Below, in pieces: positions 25,560-33,702 of a stretch of DNA of 64,000 nucleotides (within the stretch, counting starts at the first letter, position 1; each line of letters starts with the position of its first letter). The stretch lies in contig CAITND010000189.1 in NCBI GenBank assembly GCA_903893625.1, forward strand, positions 51,820-115,819, in the 5' to 3' direction. A program made the position numbers and the translations under genes. The notes beneath the pieces were generated by a model. That model was not told the origin of the DNA. It worked only from the letters and a program-made list of their open reading frames with translations, and ran no database searches. This DNA comes from an uncultured Oscillatoriales cyanobacterium. GTDB taxonomy: Bacteria > Cyanobacteriota > Cyanobacteriia > Cyanobacteriales > Microcoleaceae.

Positions 25560-25589
25560 ACCGGGAGCTTTAATTTCCCTCTCTGTTAA

Positions 25590-26255
25590 TTATTTGGGTG
25601 TTGCTGACGGGTTGGAAGTAGGAGTTGGAGTCGGACTTTGTTTAGGCTTTTCGGGAGGTTCTGGGGGAAGTTTCCACTCCTCCGACGAACGATTCATCGC
25701 GGATAAAATCTCATCAGAAATCACTAAAACTGTCACGTCTTTTGTGGTAGTTTGAGGGGAGTTAATTTGAGCATATAAAGACTCTCCGCGAAAATCTTTT
25801 TTCCCTAAGTGTAATTGATAAGTTGTATTATTTTTGAGTTTGACTTCTATTTTATCCGTTACCGTATCTAACCCATAATCCTTAAGTTTATCCGGTGAGA
25901 CGGTTAGCTTCTGAATTCCCGAATTAGGGTCAGAGGGAATACTTTGATTTTTCAATAATTCCATCAACAGATAATCCACCGAAGCGGGATTTGCTAAAAA
26001 TGGCAGTGGTGCTGTAATTTTCCAAGGAGATTTTTTTAACTCATCCGCATTGGTTACTCGTTCCACTGTAACCATTTGTTGAGGAGTTGTCACCGTAAAA
26101 GATTGAATCTCATCCTTACCAAAGGAGAAAATTTGCTGTTGTTTGGCTTGAATTTCTTGCTGTTGTGTTTTTCCCTGAATTTCAAACACATAAACAAACC
26201 CCGCCAAACCCAAGGCTAAACTCATTAAAATTAAGGTTGAACGTTGAAATTTCAT
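25590..26255 (-). CDS. DUF4340 membrane-anchored protein of the Gld-type ABC operon
   Basis: This is a protein of about 221 residues starting at MKFQRST. It has an N-terminal transmembrane anchor (LILMSLALGLAGFVYVFEI), a beta-rich DUF4340 region (SFTVTTPQQMVTVERV, DELKKSPWKITAPLPFLANPASVDYLLMELLKNQ), and a proline-rich tail (PPEPPEKPKQSPTPTPTSNPSATPK). DUF4340 proteins usually accompany GldA/F/G-type ABC transporters and lie at the outer face of the membrane. It is the last gene of the unit, after GldG, with about 110 nt including the AATTCGT repeat tract between them. Substrate unknown. Confidence 0.82.
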   Translation of the reverse strand: MKFQRSTLILMSLALGLAGFVYVFEIQGKTQQQEIQAKQQQIFSFGKDEIQSFTVTTPQQMVTVERVTNADELKKSPWKITAPLPFLANPASVDYLLMELLKNQSIPSDPNSGIQKLTVSPDKLKDYGLDTVTDKIEVKLKNNTTYQLHLGKKDFRGESLYAQINSPQTTTKDVTVLVISDEILSAMNRSSEEWKLPPEPPEKPKQSPTPTPTSNPSATPK

Positions 26256-26315
26256 ACACAATTAAGCATTTAAACTGCACTTTAAAACAAGGAGTTAGTT
26301 AAATTACGAATTCCC

Positions 26316-26371
26316 AATTCGTAATTCGTAATTCGTAATTCGTAATTCGTAATTCGTAATTCGTAATTCGT
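26316..26371. repeat. AATTCGT heptamer, eight tandem units
   Basis: Eight exact AATTCGT units end three bases before the GldG stop codon, between it and the DUF4340 gene. It is a second heptamer family in this window, distinct from TCAGTTA. Confidence 0.9.
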
Positions 26372-26374
26372 AAA

Positions 26375-27976
26375 TTACCGTCTTTTCCACCATAAAAACA
26401 CCGCCATTCCAAACCCGAATAGGGGTAAAACCACTAACCCTAACCAACTGAGAGTTTGTCCTAAAGTTAGAGTAATTGCTAGACGGCGACTGGTGGGTAA
26501 TTTAGGACGAATAGATAAAGTTTCTTGGTCAGAATGACTCAACCAACTGACAGAATTGAGAAACACATCTCCATTCAATTGTTGACCAAACCATCCATTA
26601 GTGGCAAATTGTGAATTTCCGAATACCACTAACCGGGCTTCCGGTTTCTCTGGGGTCGGTGACGGTTTATTATCTGAATTCTCGGCTGTTTTCCCCGTGC
26701 GAGCCACTGCCACCCCCAGGGATAGGGGGCCTTGTCGGTCTACGCCGGGGTTAAGCTGAAGTTCAGGACTTTTGAGGTCACTTTCCGCCCAGGTTTGATC
26801 ATTTGTCCAAATTAACGGACTTTCGGTTATCCCATCCAGAGTGCGACTTTCAACGGGACTGGCATAGGGATAAATTGAAATTCCATTACCAAAATCTTGA
26901 GTAATTGGATGTTGACCATATTCTCGCACAATCGGAACTGTCGGCCCTAACCCCACTAAACGGCCACTTCCTGAGCCATCAATAGCCAGACGAGTATCAA
27001 CTTTTATTCCCCATTTTTCTAATAGATTATCTAAACCATGATTCGTTTGCGGGTCTAATAGGAATAGAACCCCACCTCCTTGATCTAAATAGGCTTCTAA
27101 AGCTTTAACTTCCCCCTCAAACAATTTACGTTGAGGACTAGCAACAATAATCACATCCGCATCCGCCGGAACAGCCGTTTGTTCTGCTAAATTCAACGGT
27201 TCTGGCATAAAATTCTTGTCTTTTAAACTCTTTAACGCTTCCGATAATCCTCCTTGTCCTTCGCTTAAAGGCCGTTCTCCATGACCTTGCAGAAAATACA
27301 CTTTGGGGATACGGTTACTGACTAACTGTTGCAGATTATTAGTTAGTTTTAATTCTGTTAACGGTTCTAAGGCTTCTTTCCGCAGCCGTTGCCGTTTGTC
27401 TCCCAACTCTAAATAAATTTCTCCAAATTCTTTTACCCCAAATTGTTGAGCCAGTCCCGGAGTTGCTTGGGGGTCTACAAATTCATACTGAAAATTTTTG
27501 CCCCCAATACGTTCATAGTTCGCTAACAATTCTTGGGTTTGGGGATTTTCTCCTCGGTCAAAAACCCAAACTTTTACGGGTTGTTTGAAGGTCTTGACTA
27601 AGGTTTGAGTTTGGGGAGATAGGGTAAATTGTTGATTTTCGGTTAAATCAATTCGCAGGTTATTTCTAATCGCAATAAAATTAATCAATCCTAAAATAAT
27701 CAAGACTGATACCGTAGAGGCTAAAGCATTTGTTCCCGCTTGAGTAGAACGGCGGCTCCAATAGGGAGTTTGAGAGGAATTATGGGGTTTAAAATAAGCT
27801 TGGAACAAAAACCATAACCCTAAAACCACAACTCCTGTCATGATTAAAATTAAGGGAATGGGTTCCCAACTTCCCATGACTATACCCGCCGATAACCCCA
27901 TTACCATTAAACAGGGGCCAAGCCAGAATAGGAATTGAAGAAATTGACGATTGATTCTAAATTGGGTTTTTGTCAT
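26375..27976 (-). CDS. GldG-like substrate-binding/membrane component of ABC transporter
   Basis: This is a 533-residue GldG-family protein. The N-terminus has two membrane segments (LFWLGPCLMVMGLSAGIVMGSW, PLILIMTGVVVLGLWFLFQAYF) and a third near residue 90 (LASTVSVLIILGLINFIAI). It has a large external domain with FTLSPQTQTLVKTFKQPVKVWVF and KVYFLQGHGERPLSEGQGGLSEALKSL, typical of GldG/DUF4350-like proteins, and a C-terminal membrane helix (LGQTLSWLGLVVLPLFGFGMAVFLWWKRR). It follows the permease on the same strand with a 43-nt gap. In gliding bacteria the Gld ABC complex supports motility; in cyanobacteria the role is not established. Confidence 0.85.
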   Translation of the reverse strand: MTKTQFRINRQFLQFLFWLGPCLMVMGLSAGIVMGSWEPIPLILIMTGVVVLGLWFLFQAYFKPHNSSQTPYWSRRSTQAGTNALASTVSVLIILGLINFIAIRNNLRIDLTENQQFTLSPQTQTLVKTFKQPVKVWVFDRGENPQTQELLANYERIGGKNFQYEFVDPQATPGLAQQFGVKEFGEIYLELGDKRQRLRKEALEPLTELKLTNNLQQLVSNRIPKVYFLQGHGERPLSEGQGGLSEALKSLKDKNFMPEPLNLAEQTAVPADADVIIVASPQRKLFEGEVKALEAYLDQGGGVLFLLDPQTNHGLDNLLEKWGIKVDTRLAIDGSGSGRLVGLGPTVPIVREYGQHPITQDFGNGISIYPYASPVESRTLDGITESPLIWTNDQTWAESDLKSPELQLNPGVDRQGPLSLGVAVARTGKTAENSDNKPSPTPEKPEARLVVFGNSQFATNGWFGQQLNGDVFLNSVSWLSHSDQETLSIRPKLPTSRRLAITLTLGQTLSWLGLVVLPLFGFGMAVFLWWKRR

Positions 27977-28019
27977 AAATTAATTAGGAGTTAGGAGTGA
28001 TCAGAATTAACAGTTCCTC

Positions 28020-28820
28020 TTAAGACCGTTGGAAACGTAAGGCATCAATAGATTGGGCTGTTAGAAATATCCCTAAAATAATATAACTGACTAACATAAC
28101 CATGCTACTACTATCAAAAATTCCTCGAATAAAATTGGTGTAACTGGAAATCAGAGATAACTGTTTTAACCCTTCTCCTAAAATTCCCCCCACACCCGTA
28201 CCAATTAAATCGATTAACCACAGAAATAAAATCAGAGCAAAGGTAAACACCGCCGATAAAATTGTACTATCGGTTAGGGAAGAAATAAACATTCCCAAGG
28301 ATAAAACCGCCGCCGCAAATAGAATTAATCCTAGATGAGCGAGGAAAAATACTTCGGGAGAAAGGGGTGGATTAGAAACACTCAAGGCTAAGACTTGTAA
28401 TCCCATCAACGGTAAAATCATCGTGAAGTAAAACGTTAGTACCCCTAATAATTTTCCCGTTGCTACTGACCAATTTGTTAGGGGAGAAGTTGCTAAAAGT
28501 TCTAAGGTTCCCCGTTTGCGTTCTTCCGCATATAACCCCATCGACAACATCGGTAATATAAATAACGATAGCGTTCCAATCAAACGCAAATAGACTTGTA
28601 AAAATTCGTAGGGTAAATCAATCGGCGGGTCAGTCATTCCCATTTGATCTCGGTAAGCAACTTGCTGAATTAACCCCTCTGGCCCTAATAAAAGCGCAAT
28701 AAAAAAGTATCCGGTAATCAGCCAAAAGACTCCCGCAATTGAGTATGCTAAGGGAGAGGCAAAATATCCCTGTAACTCCTTACGATAAATTGCCAGAATA
28801 TTATTCAGAATCATTAACAT
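28020..28820 (-). CDS. ABC-2 type permease (GldF-like)
   Basis: This is a 266-residue multi-pass permease with six hydrophobic segments, for instance PLAYSIAGVFWLITGYFFIALLL, LRLIGTLSLFILPMLSMGLYAEERKRGTLELLATSPLTNW (an ABC-2 signature region), VLTFYFTMILPLMGLQVLAL, LGLILFAAAVLSLGMFISSL and VFTFALILFLWLIDLIG. It lies between the ATPase and GldG, with 2 nt between it and the ATPase stop codon, so translation is probably coupled. Together they form a Gld-type ABC exporter. Start at 28820 (MLMILNN); two codons later is possible. Confidence 0.9.
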   Translation of the reverse strand: MLMILNNILAIYRKELQGYFASPLAYSIAGVFWLITGYFFIALLLGPEGLIQQVAYRDQMGMTDPPIDLPYEFLQVYLRLIGTLSLFILPMLSMGLYAEERKRGTLELLATSPLTNWSVATGKLLGVLTFYFTMILPLMGLQVLALSVSNPPLSPEVFFLAHLGLILFAAAVLSLGMFISSLTDSTILSAVFTFALILFLWLIDLIGTGVGGILGEGLKQLSLISSYTNFIRGIFDSSSMVMLVSYIILGIFLTAQSIDALRFQRS

Positions 28821-28822
28821 AA

Positions 28823-29926
28823 TTATTGATCCTCCAAGTCGGATGTTGAGTTTTCAGGTTGAGAGTCAGTCGCTTCTATACTTTCAGATTCCTCATTTTC
28901 AGGTTCTGAAGTCAGGTCTTCCTCTGTTTCAGTATTTGTTATGCTTTCCGAGTCTGTTTGCGTAGCCGGGTTTTGGGTTGTTAACTCTAAAAATACATCT
29001 TCTAAACTGGCACGAGTCCGTCGCAGTTCATAGACGTTTAAATCCGATGCCATTAACCTCGCTAAAATTTCCGGTGCAGGTTCTTGATCGGGTTCACAAC
29101 TCAACCGCAACCAACAGCGATGTAGAGACGTGCCATGGCACGTCTCTACCGAAGTTTTTAGTTGTTCAACGGCTTTCACCCCAGATATTTGCTTTAACAT
29201 GACTAATGTTTCCGCAGTGATTTCTCCCTCAACTTCCACTTCATATCCCGACCCCCCCGTTAACTCTTCCATCAGGGTTTCCGGTGTCCCAGTTGCCACA
29301 ATTTGACCTCGATTAATAATCGCTACTTGGCTACAAGTCATACTAACTTCCGGTAAAATATGCGTTGACAAAACCACCGTATGACTGCCCGCTAAACTTT
29401 TAATTAAATTCCGCACTTCAATAATTTGTCGGGGGTCTAAGCCTACGGTGGGTTCATCTAATACAATTACAGGCGGATCATGGACAATCGCTTGAGCAAT
29501 TCCGACCCGTTGACGGTAGCCTTTCGATAATTTCCGAATTAAAGATTTTCGTCGTTCTAATAATCCGCATTTTGCCATCGCTGTTTCGACGTTTGTTTTG
29601 CGATCGCCTGCGACAACTTGTTTAATCTGTGCCACAAAATGCAAATATCCTTCCACGGTCATATCAGGATACAACGGCGGATTTTCGGGTAAATATCCAA
29701 TTCGTTGTCGCACATCCATTGATTGTTCATGCACATCAAACCCGGCAATTCTTGCAGTTCCACTCGTTGCCGGAAGATAGGCTGATAAAATTCTCAGGGT
29801 GGTTGTTTTTCCCGCCCCATTAGGCCCTAAAAATCCTAAAATTGCCCCCGGTTCCACCGCAAAGGAAACATCCCGCAGCGCTACAGTAGAACCGTAGGTT
29901 TTACACAACTTTTCGACTTCAATCAT
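28823..29926 (-). CDS. ABC transporter ATP-binding protein (GldA-like) with an in-frame palindrome insertion
   Basis: This is a 367-residue ATPase, start ATG 29926 (MIEVEKLCKTYGS). Walker A GPNGAGKTTTLRIL, signature LSKGYRQRVGIAQAI, and Walker B VIVLDEPTVGLDPRQ are intact. The C-terminal extension is acidic (ESITNTETEEDLTSEPENEE). Within the C-terminal part, residues encoded by 29122-29149 (VETCHGTSLH) come from a 28-bp palindrome that is repeated elsewhere in the window, so it is an insertion that kept the frame. The first part is unaffected, so the ATPase should still work. It heads the operon with the permease and GldG. Confidence 0.9.
   Translation of the reverse strand: MIEVEKLCKTYGSTVALRDVSFAVEPGAILGFLGPNGAGKTTTLRILSAYLPATSGTARIAGFDVHEQSMDVRQRIGYLPENPPLYPDMTVEGYLHFVAQIKQVVAGDRKTNVETAMAKCGLLERRKSLIRKLSKGYRQRVGIAQAIVHDPPVIVLDEPTVGLDPRQIIEVRNLIKSLAGSHTVVLSTHILPEVSMTCSQVAIINRGQIVATGTPETLMEELTGGSGYEVEVEGEITAETLVMLKQISGVKAVEQLKTSVETCHGTSLHRCWLRLSCEPDQEPAPEILARLMASDLNVYELRRTRASLEDVFLELTTQNPATQTDSESITNTETEEDLTSEPENEESESIEATDSQPENSTSDLEDQ
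29122..29149. repeat. 28-bp palindromic repeat inside the GldA-like gene
   Basis: The perfect palindrome has halves GTAGAGACGTGCCA and its reverse complement. Related copies lie at 35483-35510, 44911-44938, 52336-52363 and, diverged, 55674-55701. Here it is read in the frame GTA GAG ACG, giving VETCHGTSLH. Confidence 0.92.
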
Positions 29927-30605
29927 GCTGACCAATAGAGCAACATCTCTTACTTTAGCTTGAAATGGGCATTCTCAAAACCCAAAATCGAATTTATCAG
30001 AAAACTTTCATCTCTCTCCTCCCTAATCCTGGGAGATTTAAGGTTAATAATTCTTCCCAGATTCATTCAGGGCGATCGCATTTCTCTATCCTCATCATCC
30101 GCTATTATTTTTAAATAGTATAATCTTCCCTGCCTCAACGCTGATAGATAAGTAAAATCAATATTTTTGAGTGGACTATTTTAAAATTTAAAACATTCAC
30201 AGATTGTAACCAACTGTAAAGCACCCCATTATTGCCAATTATTCTCAAATTTTTCACGAAAAATCAGGGGGTTGACAGGTTGAGATCGAAGATGTAAAAT
30301 TTTTGTCAAGATCTCAAAATGGTTGTTTTTTGTAAAAAATTGGAGAAAGGGGCTACAATTCTCAATTTGCTGTTAATTTAGCTAATTCTACCGTGAATTT
30401 AGGGATAATATCTGCCCAAATACCCTTACTGATTCCTCCTCAAAGAACATTTCAGATTATTACGGAGTATTAAGATTTGTAATCACAATTGACAAAAATA
30501 AAATAATGTGCATATTGCCAGAGATAGATTTTAACGTAATCAATTCTGGTAAATTAGAACAGTGGATTCATTAAATTTAGTTGATTTAGTAGTTACATCC
30601 CCACC
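29927..30605. other. Intergenic region upstream of the Gld operon
   Basis: This 679-bp region holds the promoter of the Gld operon near its left end and an HIP1-type site near 30073. Its right end, from 30506, contains a DNA methyltransferase remnant (separate entry). The rest is AT-rich with no recognised gene. Confidence 0.5.
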
Positions 30606-30639
30606 TTATTCTGCCCATCTTCTCAATAAATTCGTATAG
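30506..30639 (+). pseudogene. N-terminal remnant of a DNA methyltransferase
   Basis: From ATG 30506 the frame reads MCILPEIDFNVINSGKLEQ. After a frameshift near 30560, the neighbouring frame continues VDSLNLVDLVVTSPPYSAHL and stops at 30639. VDLVVTSPPYS is the catalytic motif IV of N4-cytosine/N6-adenine DNA methyltransferases, and the first segment fits the usual run-up to it. Everything after this motif is missing, replaced by the 3' end of the dioxygenase gene on the other strand, which overlaps the last 34 bases. It is a relic of about 45 codons. The motif match is strong, the exact reading of the frameshift is inferred. Confidence 0.55.
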
Positions 30640-31274
30640 GTTTTAGACACTAAATCAAACTCAATCGTTTTCCCTTCCTTGGCAAAGATAGAACGGCGAG
30701 TGGTATCTAAATCAAATAAAACTTCTCGATTTGCGGGGTCACGAACTAAACTTTGTACCCATCCCACAATCGCTAATCTTACCCCTTGAGTAACGGGTTC
30801 AACTCGGTGTAACGTTGTAGATGGATAAACAATCATTGAACCTGCTTTTAATTTATAGCTGCGTTCTTCATCACTATTTTCAATCACTAATTCTCCGCCT
30901 GTATAAGTATCTGGATTAGTTAAAAACAACGTAAACGAAACATCAACACGCCAAAATTCTTGATCTCCCATCAAGGCATTATCCGTATGGGTTCCATAGG
31001 ACATCCCATCTTCGTAGCGACTGACTAAAATCGAGTGAACAATTTTCGGTAAAACCGCACTTTGAAATAGGGCATTTTTTTTCAGAATAGACTGAACTTG
31101 TTCTCGCAAAGCTTGAGCTTCTGGCGATTTCTTGTCAAGCTGCTGATTATTCTTAACGAGTTTTGCGTGCCAACCTGCGGTTGTTTTGCCATCAATAAAG
31201 GTGGCTTGACTGAGACAGTCAATAAAAAATTTTAATTCCTCTGATGTCAAAATATCATCAATCGAGAACAGCAT
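30606..31274 (-). CDS. Fe(II)/2-oxoglutarate dioxygenase, PKHD type (PiuC-like)
   Basis: This is a 222-residue PKHD-type hydroxylase. The iron-binding HxD...H is visible in SYGTHTDNALM and TTLHRVEPVTQGVRLAIVGWVQS, with the arginine (GVRL) that holds 2-oxoglutarate. The N-terminus MLFSIDDILTSEELKFFIDCLSQATFIDGKTTAGWHA and the C-terminal tail (FDLDTTRRSIFAKEG) match the PiuC family. In other bacteria PiuC is associated with TonB siderophore uptake and iron stress; no receptor is adjacent here. The substrate is unknown. Confidence 0.9.
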   Translation of the reverse strand: MLFSIDDILTSEELKFFIDCLSQATFIDGKTTAGWHAKLVKNNQQLDKKSPEAQALREQVQSILKKNALFQSAVLPKIVHSILVSRYEDGMSYGTHTDNALMGDQEFWRVDVSFTLFLTNPDTYTGGELVIENSDEERSYKLKAGSMIVYPSTTLHRVEPVTQGVRLAIVGWVQSLVRDPANREVLFDLDTTRRSIFAKEGKTIEFDLVSKTYTNLLRRWAE

Positions 31275-31442
31275 AGGAGATAGAATCCCAACATTAGATA
31301 ACGTCTAGCCTTTGTACCTCTGTCTTCCTGCGAATTTCAGCAAAACAAGCTTGACAGTGTGCAAATGAGTCAGCTTGACGGTATAGTGAAAGACGGCTTA
31401 ATCTTACCTTAATTTTCATTGGTGTAGTCAAGGAGTGTCCAA

Positions 31443-31685
31443 ATGCAATCCAGAACAATTCAGTTATTTCTCACAGTCGGTTTAGCTGCTACTTTAGGAG
31501 CTTGTACCGCAGCCAATGAAGGAGGGGGTACTCCAACTACCTCACCCACCCCAACAGCAACTTCTAGCCCGGAAGTCTCACCCACCCCAGCAGCAACTTC
31601 TAGCCCGGAAGTCTCACCTAGCCCGGAAGCCACTTCTAGCCCATCTACATCTCCAAAAGAGGGTGGCGAAGGTGACGAAGGCTAA
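31443..31685 (+). CDS. Small Pro/Ser/Thr-rich lipoprotein
   Basis: This is an 80-residue predicted lipoprotein with a signal peptide and the lipobox LGAC (Cys21). After TAANEGGG the rest is a Thr/Pro/Ser repeat with the unit TSSPEVSPTPAA appearing about twice, ending in an acidic tail EGGEGDEG. A strong ribosome binding site (AAGGAG) precedes the ATG. Such low-complexity lipoproteins are common in cyanobacteria, and the function is unknown. The DNA repeat unit is about 36 bp. Confidence 0.75.
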   Translation: MQSRTIQLFLTVGLAATLGACTAANEGGGTPTTSPTPTATSSPEVSPTPAATSSPEVSPSPEATSSPSTSPKEGGEGDEG

Positions 31686-31733
31686 AACCCTTGTTTGGTG
31701 GAGATGTTCGAGAGAATATCTCTACGGTTACGA

Positions 31734-32519
31734 CTAATTACCAGAGGGGAATTGCCCCTCCCGAACTTCGGTACAGAACTGTTGAACTGCTTGGGTAATC
31801 GTTTGTTGTAAATTAGTGTATTTTTTGGCAAAGGGGGGTTGCCATGCCGATAATCCCAAAATATCAGAGGTCACTAACACCTGACCATCACAATTAGCCC
31901 CCGCCCCAATACCAATTGTTGGGATGGTTAGTTGTTGGGTAATCTGTTGGGCTAAACTTGAGGGAATATGTTCTAACACAATTGTAAACGCCCCGGCTTG
32001 CTCCAATGCGATCGCTTCTGAAAGAATCCGTTCTGCTGCATCGGATGTTTTGCCTTGTTTACGATAACCGCCAAATTGATGAACAGACTGGGGCGTTAAC
32101 CCAACGTGACCCATCACCGGAATTCCGACTTGTACTAACTGACTGACCGTTTCTACCATTGCTGGATATCCCCCCTCTAGTTTAACGCCTTGAGCACCTG
32201 TTTCTTTGAGAATTCGTCCGGCTGAATGAATCGCTTGTTGAGGACTTTCTTGATAGGTTAAAAAGGGTAAATCAACAATTAATAACGCCTGTTTTACCCC
32301 CCGTCGCACCGCTTTAGCATGATGAATCATTTCATCTAAAGTTAGGGGTAAAGTCGTGTCATATCCTAACCCAACCATTGCCAGAGAATCTCCTACTAAT
32401 ATAATATCGATTCCGGCTTGATCGAGCAATTGAGCGATCGCATATTCATAGGCCGTTAACACTGTAATCCGTCGCCCTTGCTGTTTCCATTGAATTAATT
32501 GTTGGGTTGTAACTGCCAT
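31734..32519 (-). CDS. panB: 3-methyl-2-oxobutanoate hydroxymethyltransferase
   Basis: PanB transfers a hydroxymethyl group from methylenetetrahydrofolate to ketoisovalerate, the first committed step of pantothenate and hence coenzyme A synthesis. The 261-residue sequence begins [71 protein letters not shown], with the metal-binding DS and D...; KLEGG and [32 protein letters not shown] and the IGIGAG...DGQVLV end are typical. It looks complete. Heptamer repeats lie directly upstream of its start. Confidence 0.96.
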   Translation of the reverse strand: MAVTTQQLIQWKQQGRRITVLTAYEYAIAQLLDQAGIDIILVGDSLAMVGLGYDTTLPLTLDEMIHHAKAVRRGVKQALLIVDLPFLTYQESPQQAIHSAGRILKETGAQGVKLEGGYPAMVETVSQLVQVGIPVMGHVGLTPQSVHQFGGYRKQGKTSDAAERILSEAIALEQAGAFTIVLEHIPSSLAQQITQQLTIPTIGIGAGANCDGQVLVTSDILGLSAWQPPFAKKYTNLQQTITQAVQQFCTEVREGQFPSGN

Positions 32520-32583
32520 AATCAGTTATCAGTTATCAGTTATCAGTTATCAGTCATCAGTCATCAGTCATCAGTCATCAGTA
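32520..32583. repeat. Heptamer repeats (TCAGTTA and TCAGTCA)
   Basis: Four TCAGTTA units followed by about four TCAGTCA units lie immediately upstream of panB. The change of one base between blocks shows that the tract has been expanding in two versions. Confidence 0.88.
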
Positions 32584-32662
32584 ATTGGTCATCAGTAATT
32601 ATATCAAGTATGACATAAATGCAGTCTAATCAGACATCCAACCTTTTCTATTGCTTTAAACC

Positions 32663-33511
32663 TTAACCTAATTCCAAACTCGTAACTGCAAAAATATTTT
32701 TCCAATTGATATTCGGTTGATCGCCAGTATACATTCTAACACATTCAAACATGGATTGCATTTGATAACGTTCAACTAAGGAAATTCCTAAATTATTAAT
32801 ATTAGGAACATCGATATAAATAGGATTTCCTTCTGCATAACTCGCTAAAGCCAAAAATAGCTTTTCTGCAAGTTCTACATTTTCCGCAAATACAGGCCCA
32901 ATTCTAAATCCATCCGTTGCTTTTCTAATCACTCCATAACCGACTAAATTATCTTGATTTAGAATAGCATAACCTTGTCCCTGGGGTTGATTTATCCATT
33001 GAGAAAGAAAATTAGGACGATCACCCGGAAAATATCGACGATCATAATCACAAAGTTTGGCAAAATTAATCGTTTTTAAGTCTACTATATCGTCCGCTAT
33101 TTTTCCTGAAATTATCCCTTGATAACGCAGATGGGAATGAGTTGGTTTAAAGCCGAATTTTTGATAAGTATTAACTTGTGCTAAAACGGCATCTAAGGCG
33201 GCATTTTGACCCGGAATTAACTTAAACGCTTCCTGCCAAGTTTTCAAACCATATCCTTGTTTACGATATTCCGGTTTAACAATATAAATGCCAATAAAGT
33301 TAAAATTAGTGTTATATCTAACCACTGAAATACAACTAATTGGTTCACCGTTTAATTCCCCAATTAAAAATCCACCAGGATCAGCACTATAAAAATTATT
33401 AACATCATCAATACCGGGGTTCCAACCTTCAGATGCAGCCCAACTTAAGGCTAATTTTAGATCATCTGGGGTCATCTGACGGACTCTGAAATTATCTTCT
33501 GTGATTGTCAT
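32663..33511 (-). CDS. GNAT family N-acetyltransferase with C-terminal second domain
   Basis: This is a 282-residue protein. Residues about 8-130 form a GNAT domain (VRQMTPDDLKLALSWAASEGWNPG, FIGIYIVKPEYRKQGYGLKTWQEAF, where the PEYRKQGYG loop binds acetyl-CoA). Residues about 150-280 match the C-terminal acetyltransferase-like domain commonly fused to it (Acetyltransf_18 type: GYGVIRKATDGFRIGPVFAENVELAEKLFLALASYA, IDVPN). The acceptor substrate is unknown. It lies alone, between panB and the kinase. Confidence 0.88.
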   Translation of the reverse strand: MTITEDNFRVRQMTPDDLKLALSWAASEGWNPGIDDVNNFYSADPGGFLIGELNGEPISCISVVRYNTNFNFIGIYIVKPEYRKQGYGLKTWQEAFKLIPGQNAALDAVLAQVNTYQKFGFKPTHSHLRYQGIISGKIADDIVDLKTINFAKLCDYDRRYFPGDRPNFLSQWINQPQGQGYAILNQDNLVGYGVIRKATDGFRIGPVFAENVELAEKLFLALASYAEGNPIYIDVPNINNLGISLVERYQMQSMFECVRMYTGDQPNINWKNIFAVTSLELG

Positions 33512-33561
33512 TTTTTTCTCCTGATCAAAATTTTGATAAAAGTTATTCCTATTTTATTGTA

Positions 33562-33655
33562 TGTAGGGGTTTGGTCTCCAAACCCTATTTGTTCCTGGGT
33601 TTGGAGACCAAACCCCTACAGGATTTTTTCACCCATCATTTAGGATTGCTATATT
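33562..33655. repeat. Hairpin repeat related to the 10917 element
   Basis: This contains GTAGGGGTTTGGTCTCCAAA at 33562 and the inverted partner TTTGGAGACCAAACCCCTAC around 33600-33620, forming a long stem, then the end ATTTAGGATTGCTATA. The right end and the stem are like those of the 10917-11012 element; the left terminal repeat is missing here. It lies between the divergent promoter of the GNAT gene and the 3' end of the kinase. Confidence 0.6.
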
Positions 33656-33702
33656 GTGCTTTAGCACGACTTAATGGAGTCCAAGCGCAACAACGGGAAT
33701 TA

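Noticed and set aside
32520..32583. Heptamer repeats as a CRISPR array
   Set aside because: Units of seven bases without spacers; they are simple tandem repeats.
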